A DNA stretch of 64,000 nucleotides from Desulfobacterium sp. (GCA_016342325.1 JAEINR010000020.1:1-64000), one strand, 5' to 3'. Positions 8,634-18,072 are shown, numbered from the stretch's first letter. Numbers and translations: made by a program. Notes: generated by a model from the letters alone, not told the origin.

Positions 8634-10033
8634 ATAAGAATACAATACCCCCCCCGTCCCAAGCCTCCGGGCTTGCAACCCTGATTGTGGTGAGTGCGGT
8701 TCAGTTTCTGGCACCGTTTATGATGTCCTCGGTGGGCATTGCCCTGCCCGCCATCGGTCGGGACCTTTCTGCCAATGCCGTGGAACTGGGGCTGGTTGAA
8801 ACGGTCTATATCCTGGCGGTGGCGCTGTTCCTGCTGCCTGCCGGACGGTTGGGGGATATCCTTGGCCGTAAGAAAATCTTTATACGGGGAACGATCCTTT
8901 TTATTATAGCCACCCTTGTGATTCCCTTTTCATCCTCCATTGAAATCTTTATCCTGGTTCGTTTTTTCCAGGGGGCCGGGGCGGCCATGATAGCGGGTAC
9001 GAGCCTTGCCATTCTCTACTCGGCAATGGCGCCGAAACAGCGGGGAAAGGCCATGGGCATTGTGGTGGGCTTCATCTATGGGGGGCTCTCTGCCGGTCCT
9101 GTGCTGGGGGGCTTTCTGGTGACCCATCTGGGATGGCAGTGGATCTTTTACACGGCCCTGCCGTTGGAGATCACGGCGCTGATCCTGACCCTTTGGAAAC
9201 TCAAGGGAGAGTGGGCGGAATCCGAGGGAGAGCCCTTTGATCTCAAGGGAACCTTGATTTACATGGTGACGCTCTCTTTTTTGATTATCGGCACCATCAA
9301 CCGGACCCAGGGCAATGGGTACACGGTCATGTCCCTGGCAGGCGTTTTGGGACTTGGGGGCTTTTTCTGTTTCGAATATTTCAGGCCCTTTCCCATACTC
9401 AATGTGCGGCTGCTCTTTTCCAACCGGGTCTTTGCCTTCAGCAACCTTGCCACCCTGATCAACTATGCCGCTTCTTTTGGGCTGACATTTTTCTTAAGCC
9501 TCTATCTCCAGGCGGTCAAAGGGCTCTCCCCCCAGGCAGCCGGCGGGGTGCTCGTTGTCCAGCCCCTTGTCCAGTCGCTGCTCTCCCCCCTGGCCGGGCG
9601 ATTGAGTGAGCGTGTGCAGCCAGCACGGCTCTCCACCCTGGGGATGACCATCTGCGCCCTTGGGCTGGCTGGGGCGTCCACCCTGGGCCGGACCACACCC
9701 CTGTGGATGGTGATGACCATGCTCTCGTTCATGGGGCTCGGGTTTGCCCTGTTCTCCACCCCCAACATGCTCACGGTGATGGGGAGTGTGGCGGCCAAAC
9801 ACTACGGCACGGCCTCGAGCCTTGTCGGCACCATGCGATCCTTTGGCATGCTGGTGAGCATGACGGCGGTGACGACCATTGTATCCTTTTATATGGGAGC
9901 ACGGGCGGTGGCGCCTGAAACCCTGGATCTTTTTCTTCAGAGTCTCCATGTGGCCTTCATGGGTTTTTCCCTGCTGTGCCTGGTGGGGGTTTTCTTCTCC
10001 ATGGCACGTGTTCCGGGGTCAGACTTAGCCTGA
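8630..10033 (+). CDS. MFS drug/metabolite efflux transporter (DHA2, EmrB/QacA-like)
   Basis: A 467-residue membrane protein with about 13-14 hydrophobic segments. It carries the MFS loop motif GRLGDILGRKK (about residues 65-75) and the antiporter-like GFIYGGLSAGPVLGG region (about 146-161). It is co-translated with the MarR regulator (ATGA overlap), so it is probably an inducible efflux pump for a toxic compound sensed by MarR. A GGGGTCAG / CTGACCCC hairpin spans its stop codon. Confidence 0.87.
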   Translation: MNKNTIPPPSQASGLATLIVVSAVQFLAPFMMSSVGIALPAIGRDLSANAVELGLVETVYILAVALFLLPAGRLGDILGRKKIFIRGTILFIIATLVIPFSSSIEIFILVRFFQGAGAAMIAGTSLAILYSAMAPKQRGKAMGIVVGFIYGGLSAGPVLGGFLVTHLGWQWIFYTALPLEITALILTLWKLKGEWAESEGEPFDLKGTLIYMVTLSFLIIGTINRTQGNGYTVMSLAGVLGLGGFFCFEYFRPFPILNVRLLFSNRVFAFSNLATLINYAASFGLTFFLSLYLQAVKGLSPQAAGGVLVVQPLVQSLLSPLAGRLSERVQPARLSTLGMTICALGLAGASTLGRTTPLWMVMTMLSFMGLGFALFSTPNMLTVMGSVAAKHYGTASSLVGTMRSFGMLVSMTAVTTIVSFYMGARAVAPETLDLFLQSLHVAFMGFSLLCLVGVFFSMARVPGSDLA

Positions 10034-10037
10034 CCCC
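10015..10037 (+). repeat. GGGGTCAG inverted repeat spanning the MFS stop codon
   Basis: Perfect 8-bp stem GGGGTCAG (10015-10022) / CTGACCCC (10030-10037) with a 7-base loop. No T-run follows, so it may be a REP-like or mRNA 3' element rather than a terminator. A related inverted repeat occurs after cheB at 31620-31655. Confidence 0.65.
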
Positions 10038-10142
10038 TTCATGGAAGAGGAAAGTTGAAATCATTTTTTGCCGGGTTTACCTTCCCGGTGAAAATGTGCT
10101 ATGAAAATAGGATACGTATTGCAAACAGGTGGAGACCCACTG

Positions 10143-10739
10143 ATGAATCAAACAGCCACATTCTCTTTTGACGCCCTTTCACGGGCGATGATCAAATCCG
10201 ACCATCCCGGACCACCCCCGGAGGACATGTTCAGGCCCACCAGTGTCATGGCCCTCATGGAGTTTGAGAGTTCCCCCAACCTCATCTTCATCCAAAAGGC
10301 AGACGTGGCGGGTTACCCCTGGCGGAACCAGATGGCCTTTCCAGGAGGGCACTGGGATCCCGGGGATGGGAGTCGCAAGGCAACAGCCCTTCGGGAGCTT
10401 GAGGAGGAGATGGGGATTTCCAAACGCCATGTGGACGTGATCGGATCCCTGGGCCATTTCCAGACCATCAACCAGCGGGACATCGAGGCCTTTGTGGGGG
10501 TGTGGGACCAGGAGCAGGAGATCTGCGCGGATGCGTCCGAGATCCAGCGGGTGTTTCATATTCCCGTGGGCCATCTCCTGGACGTCCATATGGAAAAAGG
10601 GCTGAACGGAAGGACCCCGGGGTTTGATGAACTGACTTACCCCTACGAGGATGTGGTAATCTGGGGAGCCACGGCAAAGATCCTCCACCACTTCATGGAG
10701 ATCATCCGGGCCGAGGTTATGAGTTCCTGTTCCGGGTAA
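10143..10739 (+). CDS. NUDIX hydrolase, CoA pyrophosphatase-like
   Basis: A NUDIX protein of about 198 residues. The Nudix box is AFPGGHWDPGDGSRKATALR followed by ELEEEMGI; the G-x5-E position is replaced, but REL-EE-MG is intact. The spacing GG-x2-DP-x-D and TALRE-EEE match the CoA-pyrophosphatase (NudL) branch more than MutT. The ATG at 10143 is preceded by GGTGGAG; an upstream in-frame ATG at 10101 would add 14 residues. The expected role is hydrolysis of a nucleoside-diphosphate derivative such as CoA. It converges on the small minus-strand membrane gene, with overlapping 3' ends. Confidence 0.82.
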   Translation: MNQTATFSFDALSRAMIKSDHPGPPPEDMFRPTSVMALMEFESSPNLIFIQKADVAGYPWRNQMAFPGGHWDPGDGSRKATALRELEEEMGISKRHVDVIGSLGHFQTINQRDIEAFVGVWDQEQEICADASEIQRVFHIPVGHLLDVHMEKGLNGRTPGFDELTYPYEDVVIWGATAKILHHFMEIIRAEVMSSCSG

Positions 10740-10965
10740 CCAGCCTTAAACAAATCTTAATCATCACAAAGGCCGACATCACGGCCAGCATCACTGGAAA
10801 CCAGAGGTACGTCCCGTAGGCCAACTGGGTAGCCGCAACCCAGATGCCACCCCCGGCAAACAGAAGCACCACACCCAAAAAAAATATAAGTGCGTAACAG
10901 GCGGGATTGGAATCATACCAGGGAGTGATCACTGTTCTGTAAAATGGACTATGGTCGAGTTGCAC
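10717..10965 (-). CDS. Small two-helix membrane protein, unknown function
   Basis: An 82-residue protein with two clear hydrophobic segments (about residues 24-46 and 52-73) and a basic C-terminus. It starts at a GTG (10965) with GGAG seven bases upstream, which supports it as a real gene. Its 3' end overlaps the NUDIX gene by 23 bases. No family was recognised; it is described as a hypothetical inner-membrane protein. Confidence 0.6.
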   Translation of the reverse strand: MQLDHSPFYRTVITPWYDSNPACYALIFFLGVVLLFAGGGIWVAATQLAYGTYLWFPVMLAVMSAFVMIKICLRLVTRNRNS

Positions 10966-11017
10966 GGTTTTTCTCCATTTCTTTTAATTCCCGCCGTTAG
11001 AGGGTCTTCAGGCCAAG

Positions 11018-11070
11018 TACACCATATGTTGAATTTTGTTATTGACAGGCACACCATGTTGTACTAAAAA
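11018..11070 (+). promoter_or_regulatory. nrdDG promoter with candidate NrdR box pair
   Basis: TTGACA at 11042-11047, a 17-base spacer and TAAAAA at 11065-11070 form a plausible promoter. Two NrdR-box-like sequences, ACACCATATGTTGAAT (11019-11034) and GCACACCATGTTGTAC (11049-11064), lie about 30 bp centre to centre, close to three helical turns. This is the usual layout for NrdR repression of ribonucleotide reductase genes. The match to the consensus is partial (about 11-12 of 16 positions each). Confidence 0.5.
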
Positions 11071-11171
11071 GGTCCTCACGCCGTTCAGCGTGAAGTTTTC
11101 AACAAGAAAAACAAAGAAAAAATATACTACAAAATGAGATCCAACTCAAGGGGTTTCTCAAGGGGCTATTC

Positions 11172-13262
11172 ATGTTTGAAAAAATTAAGAAACGAGACGG
11201 AAGGGTTGCGGAGTTTAATTCATCCAAGATCAGCGATGCCATTGCAAAGTCCGGAATAGAGACCGGCGAGTTTGATGAAAGAGAGGCAAAAAAGCTGACA
11301 CTGAAGGTGATCACCCTTGCCCGGGATCTTCGTTTAGGAACATGCCCCGAAGTGGAAGAGATCCAGGACATTGTGGAGCGGGTCCTGCTTGACTCCCCCT
11401 TTTACAAGACAGCCAAGGCCTACATCCTCTATCGGGAGCAGCGCAACCAGATCCGTAAGATCACCATCAAGGAGAACGTGGATCTCATGGACTCCTACAT
11501 CAAGCGCATGGACTGGAAGGTCAAGGAGAACTCCAACATGAGCTACTCCCTCCAGGGCCTCAACAACTTCATCTCCTCGGACATCACTGCGGAATACTGG
11601 CTCAACAGCATCTATCCCGCCAAAATCAGGGACGCCCACAACAACGGTGACATCCACATCCATGACCTGAGCCTGTTGTCGGTATACTGCGTGGGCTGGG
11701 ACCTCCAGGATCTGCTCATGGAAGGGTTCAAGGGGGTTGCCGGCAAGGTGGAAAGCTCACCGCCAAACCACTTCAGGACCGCCCTCGGCCAGATGGTCAA
11801 CTTCTTCTACACCCTCCAGGGTGAGGCGGCCGGGGCCCAGGCCATGAGCAACTTCGACACCCTGCTGGCCCCCTTTGTCAGGAAGGACAAGCTCACTTAC
11901 AAAGAGGTTAAGCAGGCACTCCAGGAGTTTGTATTCAACATCAACATCCCCACCCGGGTCGGGTTCCAGACCCCCTTCACCAACATCACCATGGACCTTG
12001 TGGTACCCGCCATCCTCAAGGACTCCCCGGTGGTGATCGGCGGCACCTACCTGGAAGAGACCTATGCCGACTTCCAGGAGGAGATGGACATCATCAACAA
12101 CGCCTTTGCCGAGGTGATGATGGAAGGGGATGCCAAGGGCCGGGTATTTACCTTTCCCATCCCGACCTACAACATCACCAAGGATTTCAACTGGGACAAC
12201 CCCAACCTTGAGAACGTGTGGAAGATGACCGGTAAATACGGAATTCCCTATTTTTCCAATTTTGTCAACTCGGACATGAGCCCGGACGACGCCCGCTCCA
12301 TGTGCTGCCGCCTGCGGCTGGACAACCGGGAGCTGCGGAAACGGGGCGGTGGCCTGTTCGGCGCCAATCCCTTGACCGGCTCCATCGGGGTGGTGACCCT
12401 CAACCTTCCCCGGATCGGACACACCTCCAAAACCGAGCCTGAGTTCATGGCACAGATCGATGAACTGATCCGGATCGCGGGCCAGTCCCTGACCATCAAG
12501 CGGAAGATCCTTGAGAAATTCACCACCGGCAACCTCTACCCCTACTCAAAGTTCTACCTGAGAAAGATCAAGGAGTCTGCCGGCTGCTACTGGCGCAACC
12601 ACTTCTCCACCATCGGCATCCTCGGCATGCACGAGGCGTGCATCAACTTCATGGGCGAGAGCATTGCAACGGATAAAGGGCAAGCCTTTGCCGTCAGGGT
12701 GATGGATCACATCCGGGGCAAGATCGAGGCCATGCAGGTGGAGACCGGAGAGATCTTCAACCTTGAGGCCACCCCTGCTGAAGGAACCACCTACCGGTTT
12801 GCCATGAAGGACAAAAAGATGTTCCCCGGGATCATCTGCGCCAACGAGGCCGAGTTCGGCCAGGGAAGCGACCCTTTTTACACCAACTCCACCCAGCTGC
12901 CGGTCAACTACACCGACGACCTGTTTGAGGCGCTGGATCTCCAGGACGACCTCCAGACCCGGTACACCGGCGGCACCGTGCTCCACCTCTTCCTCGGAGA
13001 GGAGATGCCGGACATTGAAGTGGTGAAAGCCATGGTAAAAAAGGTGGCCAACAACTACCGGCTTCCCTACTTCACCCTGACCCCCACCTTCAGCGTCTGC
13101 CCCTCCCACGGGTATATTCCGGGCGAGCATCCCGTCTGTCCCAAGTGCGAGGGTGAGACCGAGGTTTACTCCAGGGTGGTCGGTTACCTCAGGCCCGTGA
13201 AACAGTGGAACAACGGCAAGCAGACCGAATTTTGCATGCGTAAGACCTATAAGGTGGCCTAA
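11172..13262 (+). CDS. nrdD: Anaerobic ribonucleoside-triphosphate reductase
   Basis: A 696-residue class III ribonucleotide reductase. It has an N-terminal ATP-cone (about residues 1-95), a catalytic barrel with MCCRLRLD, a C-terminal zinc site (CPSHGY ... CPKC), and the glycyl-radical motif RVVGYLRPV near the end. It converts NTPs to dNTPs without oxygen, using formate or a thiol reductant. The ATG is preceded by AAGGGG. The activase nrdG follows two bases later. Candidate NrdR boxes lie upstream. Confidence 0.95.
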   Translation: MFEKIKKRDGRVAEFNSSKISDAIAKSGIETGEFDEREAKKLTLKVITLARDLRLGTCPEVEEIQDIVERVLLDSPFYKTAKAYILYREQRNQIRKITIKENVDLMDSYIKRMDWKVKENSNMSYSLQGLNNFISSDITAEYWLNSIYPAKIRDAHNNGDIHIHDLSLLSVYCVGWDLQDLLMEGFKGVAGKVESSPPNHFRTALGQMVNFFYTLQGEAAGAQAMSNFDTLLAPFVRKDKLTYKEVKQALQEFVFNINIPTRVGFQTPFTNITMDLVVPAILKDSPVVIGGTYLEETYADFQEEMDIINNAFAEVMMEGDAKGRVFTFPIPTYNITKDFNWDNPNLENVWKMTGKYGIPYFSNFVNSDMSPDDARSMCCRLRLDNRELRKRGGGLFGANPLTGSIGVVTLNLPRIGHTSKTEPEFMAQIDELIRIAGQSLTIKRKILEKFTTGNLYPYSKFYLRKIKESAGCYWRNHFSTIGILGMHEACINFMGESIATDKGQAFAVRVMDHIRGKIEAMQVETGEIFNLEATPAEGTTYRFAMKDKKMFPGIICANEAEFGQGSDPFYTNSTQLPVNYTDDLFEALDLQDDLQTRYTGGTVLHLFLGEEMPDIEVVKAMVKKVANNYRLPYFTLTPTFSVCPSHGYIPGEHPVCPKCEGETEVYSRVVGYLRPVKQWNNGKQTEFCMRKTYKVA

Positions 13263-13264
13263 CC

Positions 13265-13969
13265 ATGAAGATCGGCGGTTTCCAAAAAAATTCCATGATC
13301 GACTTTCCAGGGATTGTCTCATCGGTGATCTTCACCTCGGGATGCAACTTTGTCTGCCCCTATTGCCACAACCCCGACCTTGCCGCAGGCAAGCTCCCGG
13401 AAGGGGTTGAGCCCATTGACGAGGAGGAGATATTTGCCTTTCTCAACAAGCGCCAGGGGCTCATCGACGGGGTGGTGATCACCGGCGGGGAACCCACCCT
13501 CCAGCCCGATCTTGAGCGGGTCATCACGCGGATCAAAGCCCTTGGGTTCAAGGTCAAGCTCGACACCAACGGGAGCCATCCGGAGACCGTGGAAACCCTG
13601 CTTGAAAAAGGGCTTCTGGACTTCGTGGCCATGGATATAAAGAGCGATCTTGACGGATACCGCCTTGCTGCAGGAAAGGGGTTTGACACAAAAACGGTCC
13701 TGGAAAGCATCCGCATCATCATGGACAAGGCCCCAGCCTATGAGTTCAGGACCACCTGTGTCAAACCGCTGTTGACCAAAGAAAAGATGGCTGACATCGG
13801 CGAGTTGATCGAAGGGGCGAAGAATTATATTCTCCAGCCCTGCTCCCAGGGGGTAAGTATGCTCAACCCCCACTTTTTCGAGGAGGAAGACCGGTTTTTC
13901 TCCGACGACGAGATGCTCGCCCTCAAGGCTGAGGTGGAACCCTCGGTGAACCACTGCCATATACGCTGA
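13265..13969 (+). CDS. nrdG: Anaerobic ribonucleotide reductase activating protein (radical SAM)
   Basis: A 234-residue radical-SAM enzyme with the cluster motif CNFVCPYC (CxxxCxxC, about residues 27-34) and GGEPTLQPD (about 76-84). It starts two bases after nrdD and installs the glycyl radical in NrdD. The N-terminal IGGFQKNSMIDFPG matches the longer NrdG/PflA-like group that accompanies this NrdD type in anaerobes. Confidence 0.93.
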   Translation: MKIGGFQKNSMIDFPGIVSSVIFTSGCNFVCPYCHNPDLAAGKLPEGVEPIDEEEIFAFLNKRQGLIDGVVITGGEPTLQPDLERVITRIKALGFKVKLDTNGSHPETVETLLEKGLLDFVAMDIKSDLDGYRLAAGKGFDTKTVLESIRIIMDKAPAYEFRTTCVKPLLTKEKMADIGELIEGAKNYILQPCSQGVSMLNPHFFEEEDRFFSDDEMLALKAEVEPSVNHCHIR

Positions 13970-13981
13970 TACGAGGACTGA

Positions 13982-15172
13982 ATGCAGAACCCAAAGAACC
14001 CCTCCCCCCTGATCTGGAAGCAAATCGATCTTGACGCCATTGGTCACAACCTCAGGGTTCTGAAATCCCTCACCCGGCCAGGAACTGCGGTCATGGCAGT
14101 TGTCAAGGCCGATGGGTACGGCCACGGTGCCGTAAGGGTCGCAAAAACCGCCCTTGAGAACGGGGCGGACCACCTGGCCGTGGCCAGGTTCCATGAAGCC
14201 CTGGAGCTGAGGGAGGCGGGGATAACGGCGCCTATTCTCATCCTGGGATATACCCGGGAAGATGAGATCGACCGGCTCATGGACCATGAATTCACGTTCA
14301 CGGTGTATGACCTTGAAACCGCCCAAATGCTCTCGAAAAAAGCCGTTGCCAGGGGGAACACCATCAAGGCCCACCTCAAGATCGACACCGGCATGGGACG
14401 ACTGGGCATCCTGCCGGATGCAAGGAGAAGCCCCCCCGGGGTCACGGGGGAGGCGGTTGCCGAGGTGGCCACCATTGCCGGGCTTAAAGGCCTCGAACTG
14501 GAAGGGCTCTACACCCACTTTGCCTCGGCAGACAGCAGTGACAAGGCCTATGCCAACTACCAGTACAACGTATTCAAAGGGTTCATTGGGGAATTAAAGG
14601 CCCAGGGCATGGAATTCCCCCTGGTTCACAGTGCAAACAGCGCCGCCTTCCTAGAAATGCCCCAGTCCCATTTCAACATGGTAAGGATCGGCATTACCAT
14701 GTACGGACTTGCCCCCTCAGGAGAGGTGAAAATAGATCACCTGGGTCTGAAACCGGCCATGGAAATCCACAGCATTATCACCTCGGTCAAGAAGGTACCA
14801 AAGGCGTTTAAGGTGGGTTACGGCATGACCTATGTAACCAAGACCGAGACCAAGATCGCCGCCGTGCCCGTGGGCTATGCCGACGGATATTCACGGCAGC
14901 TCTCCTCCAAGGGAAGCATGTTGGTCAGGGGAAAGCGGGCCCCCATTGCAGGAAAGATCTGCATGGATCAGACCCTGATCGACGTGGGCGCCATACCCGG
15001 GGTCAAACCGGGGGACAGGGTGGTGATCCTGGGGATCCAGGCGGAGGAGGCCATCACTGCGGACGAAATCGCAGGCCTGACAAACACCATCAACTACGAG
15101 GTCGTCTCCTCCTTAACGGCCCGGGTGCCGAAATGCTATTCAGATTCCGGTTCAGGGGCGGGTTGGGCGTAG
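13982..15172 (+). CDS. alr: Alanine racemase
   Basis: A 396-residue PLP enzyme. The cofactor lysine is K42 in AVVKADGYGHGA. The catalytic-tyrosine region is KVGYGMTYVT (about residues 279-288), and RIGITMYGL and GKICMDQ are conserved in the family. It interconverts L- and D-alanine for peptidoglycan. It starts 12 bases after nrdG with GAGG nearby and may be cotranscribed. Its 3' end overlaps the convergent regulator gene by 37 bases. Confidence 0.94.
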   Translation: MQNPKNPSPLIWKQIDLDAIGHNLRVLKSLTRPGTAVMAVVKADGYGHGAVRVAKTALENGADHLAVARFHEALELREAGITAPILILGYTREDEIDRLMDHEFTFTVYDLETAQMLSKKAVARGNTIKAHLKIDTGMGRLGILPDARRSPPGVTGEAVAEVATIAGLKGLELEGLYTHFASADSSDKAYANYQYNVFKGFIGELKAQGMEFPLVHSANSAAFLEMPQSHFNMVRIGITMYGLAPSGEVKIDHLGLKPAMEIHSIITSVKKVPKAFKVGYGMTYVTKTETKIAAVPVGYADGYSRQLSSKGSMLVRGKRAPIAGKICMDQTLIDVGAIPGVKPGDRVVILGIQAEEAITADEIAGLTNTINYEVVSSLTARVPKCYSDSGSGAGWA

Positions 15173-16071
15173 ACCATCCTGCCTGACATGGCAAGGTCGT
15201 ACCCCCCCAGATTGGCTGCGGCATCCTTGAAGAAATCCTCCTTAAGGGTACCCAGAAACAGCTGAATTCCCTGGTCAAAAAACCGCTCCTTGGAGATCAA
15301 AAGGTCAAATCGTTCCCAGCAGATGGGCACGAACCCAAGGTCAAGCCGATTGGCCACCGACCGTATGCCGGGGCCGGCATCGGCCTGTCCCTCATGGATG
15401 GCAAGGCCGACGTCCATGTGCTTTGCCCGGACATTCTCGTACCCGTCAATGATCTCCCCCTTGATGCCCGCATTTTTCAACTCCCTGTCAAAGAGCTTCC
15501 GGGTGCCCGTGCCAAGGATCCGGTTAACCATGGTGATCTTCTTCTTGGCCATGTCTGCAACCGATGTGATGTTAAGGGGATTTCCCTTTTTCACAAGAAT
15601 GCCCTGCTCCCGCATGCAAAAGTTAACCACGGCCGGCATCCGCTCCATCTCTTTTAAGATGTAAGGAAAGTTATAATCGTCCCCCTCCCCTGACACCAGG
15701 TGGCTGGATGCGATGTGGCAGAGGTTCTGGCGAAGGGCCCGCAGCCCGCCCATGCTGCCAGCAAAGCCGAACATGGCCATGTGATCCGGGAACCGCGTAT
15801 TAAAGGTGGAGATCGTCCTGTCCAGGAGCAGATCGTTGCTGCCCGCAATGAGCACCAGGCCGTGGTAGGGGGGAAGCTTTGTGGCCGGCTCCGGATAGTT
15901 GACCGTGCCCGCCTCGATCCACTGCTTGACAAGGTCCAGGGGAAAGAGCCACTTTCCCGTCACCTTGGTGGCCGGCAGTCCCTTGTCCGAGATCAGGGTA
16001 TAGACCATCTTCTCGTTGATATTGAGAAATTTGGCCACCTCTTTGGTTGAAAGCAGATCATTCATCATCAC
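15136..16071 (-). CDS. HTH (excisionase/MerR-like) plus periplasmic-binding-like domain regulator
   Basis: A 311-residue protein. Residues about 5-55 form an excisionase-type winged HTH (STKEVAKFLNINEKMVYTLI). The rest is a PBP_like/molybdate-binding-type domain (IAGSNDLLLD, HLVSGEGDDYN, GQADAGPGIRSVA). Such fusions are often regulators responding to molybdate, tungstate or a molybdopterin-related ligand, and the divergently placed mobB fits that. Ligand and role are inferred. It overlaps shikimate kinase by 14 bases, so the two are probably cotranscribed. Confidence 0.8.
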   Translation of the reverse strand: MMMNDLLSTKEVAKFLNINEKMVYTLISDKGLPATKVTGKWLFPLDLVKQWIEAGTVNYPEPATKLPPYHGLVLIAGSNDLLLDRTISTFNTRFPDHMAMFGFAGSMGGLRALRQNLCHIASSHLVSGEGDDYNFPYILKEMERMPAVVNFCMREQGILVKKGNPLNITSVADMAKKKITMVNRILGTGTRKLFDRELKNAGIKGEIIDGYENVRAKHMDVGLAIHEGQADAGPGIRSVANRLDLGFVPICWERFDLLISKERFFDQGIQLFLGTLKEDFFKDAAANLGGYDLAMSGRMVYAQPAPEPESE

Positions 16072-16591
16072 GCTCCTTGAGCCTTGGCAGTTCGTTGAAT
16101 GTCATCATGGCTGACAGCACCTTATCCGGCGTCATGGTACCGCATTGGACGGTCAGGTCGGCATACCGTTCGTAGAGCGGGGTTCGCTCGTGGTAGAGCG
16201 CTGAAATGTCCTGGCCGGGAGAGCGAATCACCCCCCTGGAATCAAGGGACGAAAGCCGTTTTTTAAGATGCTCAAGCCCTGTTTCAAGATAGGCAACCAC
16301 CCCGTTTTTTGAGAGATATTCCATGCCATGGCCGCTGTAGACTGCGCTGCCGCCCGTTGCAATGACGTGATCTGTAACCGTTACGGAACAAAGATACTCC
16401 TGTTCCAGGGCCATGAACCCTTTAGCCCCCCGTTCCTCAATGATCTCGGAAAGCAGTTTCCCCTCTCCTGTCTGGATCAGGATGTCCGTATCAAGGAACG
16501 ATAGCCCTGTTTTTTTTGCCAACAGGATCCCCACGGTACTCTTTCCCACCGCCGGCATCCCGATCAAAACAATGTTTCTTTTCTTGTCCAT
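16058..16591 (-). CDS. aroK: Shikimate kinase family protein
   Basis: A 177-residue P-loop kinase. The P-loop is GMPAVGKST (about residues 12-20), DTD (about 34-36) matches the shikimate-binding Asp, and IATGGSAVY (about 78-86) matches the conserved GG. The length fits AroK, which phosphorylates shikimate in the chorismate pathway. It is cotranscribed with the downstream HTH regulator through a 14-base overlap. Some organisms have a second diverged AroK-like protein, so it may not be the main enzyme. Confidence 0.82.
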   Translation of the reverse strand: MDKKRNIVLIGMPAVGKSTVGILLAKKTGLSFLDTDILIQTGEGKLLSEIIEERGAKGFMALEQEYLCSVTVTDHVIATGGSAVYSGHGMEYLSKNGVVAYLETGLEHLKKRLSSLDSRGVIRSPGQDISALYHERTPLYERYADLTVQCGTMTPDKVLSAMMTFNELPRLKERDDE

Positions 16592-16740
16592 TCACTAATC
16601 CCATTTACAATAAGTCATCATCTGCTTTTTCCATATCACACTTGAACCCAAATCACCATGGTCCGGTGATCCTGCTTGACTTTATCGGCCATGCAAACTA
16701 TTGATAAGGGCTGGAGTAACCAATAACCAATGATGATACT

Positions 16741-17268
16741 ATGAGACCAAAGATAATAGCAATTGCAGGAAAATCGGGATCAGGCAAGACAACCCTTCTT
16801 GAGAAAATCATTCCCATACTGAAAAACCGGGGGCACCGGCTCGGCACGGTCAAGCACGCCCACAAAGAAGTTGAGATCGACAAAAAGGGCAAGGACTCCT
16901 GGCGCCACAGGCAGGCCGGGGCCCATGCCACCCTGGTGGTCTCCCCGGACACCATCGCCCTTGTCAAGGACAGGGAAACCGCCTCCCTCAGGGAACTTAC
17001 GCCCTATCTGTCGGACATGGACCTTGTCATCGTGGAAGGGTTCAAGCAGGAACGCATCCCCAAGATAGAGATTTTCAGAACCGACAGCGGCCACAAAAAA
17101 CCCCTCTGCCTTGACGACCCGGACCTTGCCGCCTTTATGACCGATTCCCATCATACCACGGATGTTCCGACCTTTGGCCTGGACGAGGTTGAAGCCCTGG
17201 CCGATTTTATTGAGGCCACCTTTATCCTGACCGAGGATATCCCTTTGAACCAGGAGAGCACCCACTGA
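16741..17268 (+). CDS. mobB: Molybdopterin-guanine dinucleotide biosynthesis protein MobB
   Basis: A 175-residue GTPase-like protein with the P-loop AGKSGSGKTTLLEKI at about residues 7-21. Further MobB features are GTVKHAHKEVEIDKKGKDS and VEGFKQERIPKIEI. It assists insertion of GMP to make the MGD cofactor of molybdenum or tungsten enzymes such as formate dehydrogenases. It starts a plus-strand run with the HD gene seven bases downstream. No strong ribosome site is seen. Confidence 0.9.
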   Translation: MRPKIIAIAGKSGSGKTTLLEKIIPILKNRGHRLGTVKHAHKEVEIDKKGKDSWRHRQAGAHATLVVSPDTIALVKDRETASLRELTPYLSDMDLVIVEGFKQERIPKIEIFRTDSGHKKPLCLDDPDLAAFMTDSHHTTDVPTFGLDEVEALADFIEATFILTEDIPLNQESTH

Positions 17269-17274
17269 GGCCCC

Positions 17275-18072
17275 ATGGAAACCCGTGAACTTGATCATCT
17301 GAAACAGCTGTTCCATGACTATGCAGACACCTTTATCGATCCTGCCAGGGATGACGGCCCCTATCTGCTGAAAAAAAAGCACACCATCCGGGTATGCCAA
17401 GAGATCCTGGGCCTGGGCCAAGAGCTGGGACTCGGTCAGGAGGAGCTCGTCCTGGCCGAAGCCATGGCGCTTCTCCATGACATCGGACGATTTGAGCAGT
17501 TCAAGACCTACAACACCTTTCTGGATCTTGCCTCGGAAAACCATGCCCACCTAGGACTTAGGGTAATCACGAAGATGAAGATGCTCCAGGGCCTGTCGAC
17601 CCGTGACAAAGCGCTCATCACCGGGGCCATCTGCTTTCACAATGCAGCAACCCTTCCCCCGGACCGGGACGACAAGACCCGCTTCTTCATGAAGCTGTTG
17701 CGGGATGCAGACAAGCTGGACATCTGGCAGGTGGTGATTGACCACTATCTTGCGGGTAGCCCCGGCAACGACAAATTCATCGAGCTCGGCCTTGGGGATG
17801 ACGGCGGGTACTCCCGGGAACCGTTCCAGGCCATTTCCCAGCACGAATTTGTAAAGAGTTCCCATATCAAGCAGCTGAACGATTTCAAGCTGATGCAGAT
17901 TTCCTGGGTCTTTGACCTCAACTTCGCACCCACCATTGCCCGGGTAAAAAAGAGGCGCTACATTGAGCAGCTCGCCTCAACCCTGCCCAGCTGTGCCGAC
18001 CTTGACAAAGCCCTTGACCACGTTTTTAACTACATGGACACCCATATTAATGACACTTACAACCCATGTTAA
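17275..18072 (+). CDS. HD-domain phosphohydrolase
   Basis: A 265-residue protein with an HD-type metal site: H37 in KKHTIRV, LLHDIGRFEQ (the HD pair, about residues 66-67), and later HLGLRV and FHNAATLP, then RDADKLDIWQ. This fits the HD superfamily of nucleotide or phosphate-ester hydrolases. It starts seven bases after mobB. Its end overlaps the preferred start of the exported-protein gene by 23 bases. The substrate is unknown. Confidence 0.82.
   Translation: METRELDHLKQLFHDYADTFIDPARDDGPYLLKKKHTIRVCQEILGLGQELGLGQEELVLAEAMALLHDIGRFEQFKTYNTFLDLASENHAHLGLRVITKMKMLQGLSTRDKALITGAICFHNAATLPPDRDDKTRFFMKLLRDADKLDIWQVVIDHYLAGSPGNDKFIELGLGDDGGYSREPFQAISQHEFVKSSHIKQLNDFKLMQISWVFDLNFAPTIARVKKRRYIEQLASTLPSCADLDKALDHVFNYMDTHINDTYNPC

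Noticed and set aside
13319-14518. 399-codon minus-strand frame over nrdG and alr
   Set aside because: Both genes on the plus strand are certain; the antisense frame shows no family signal.
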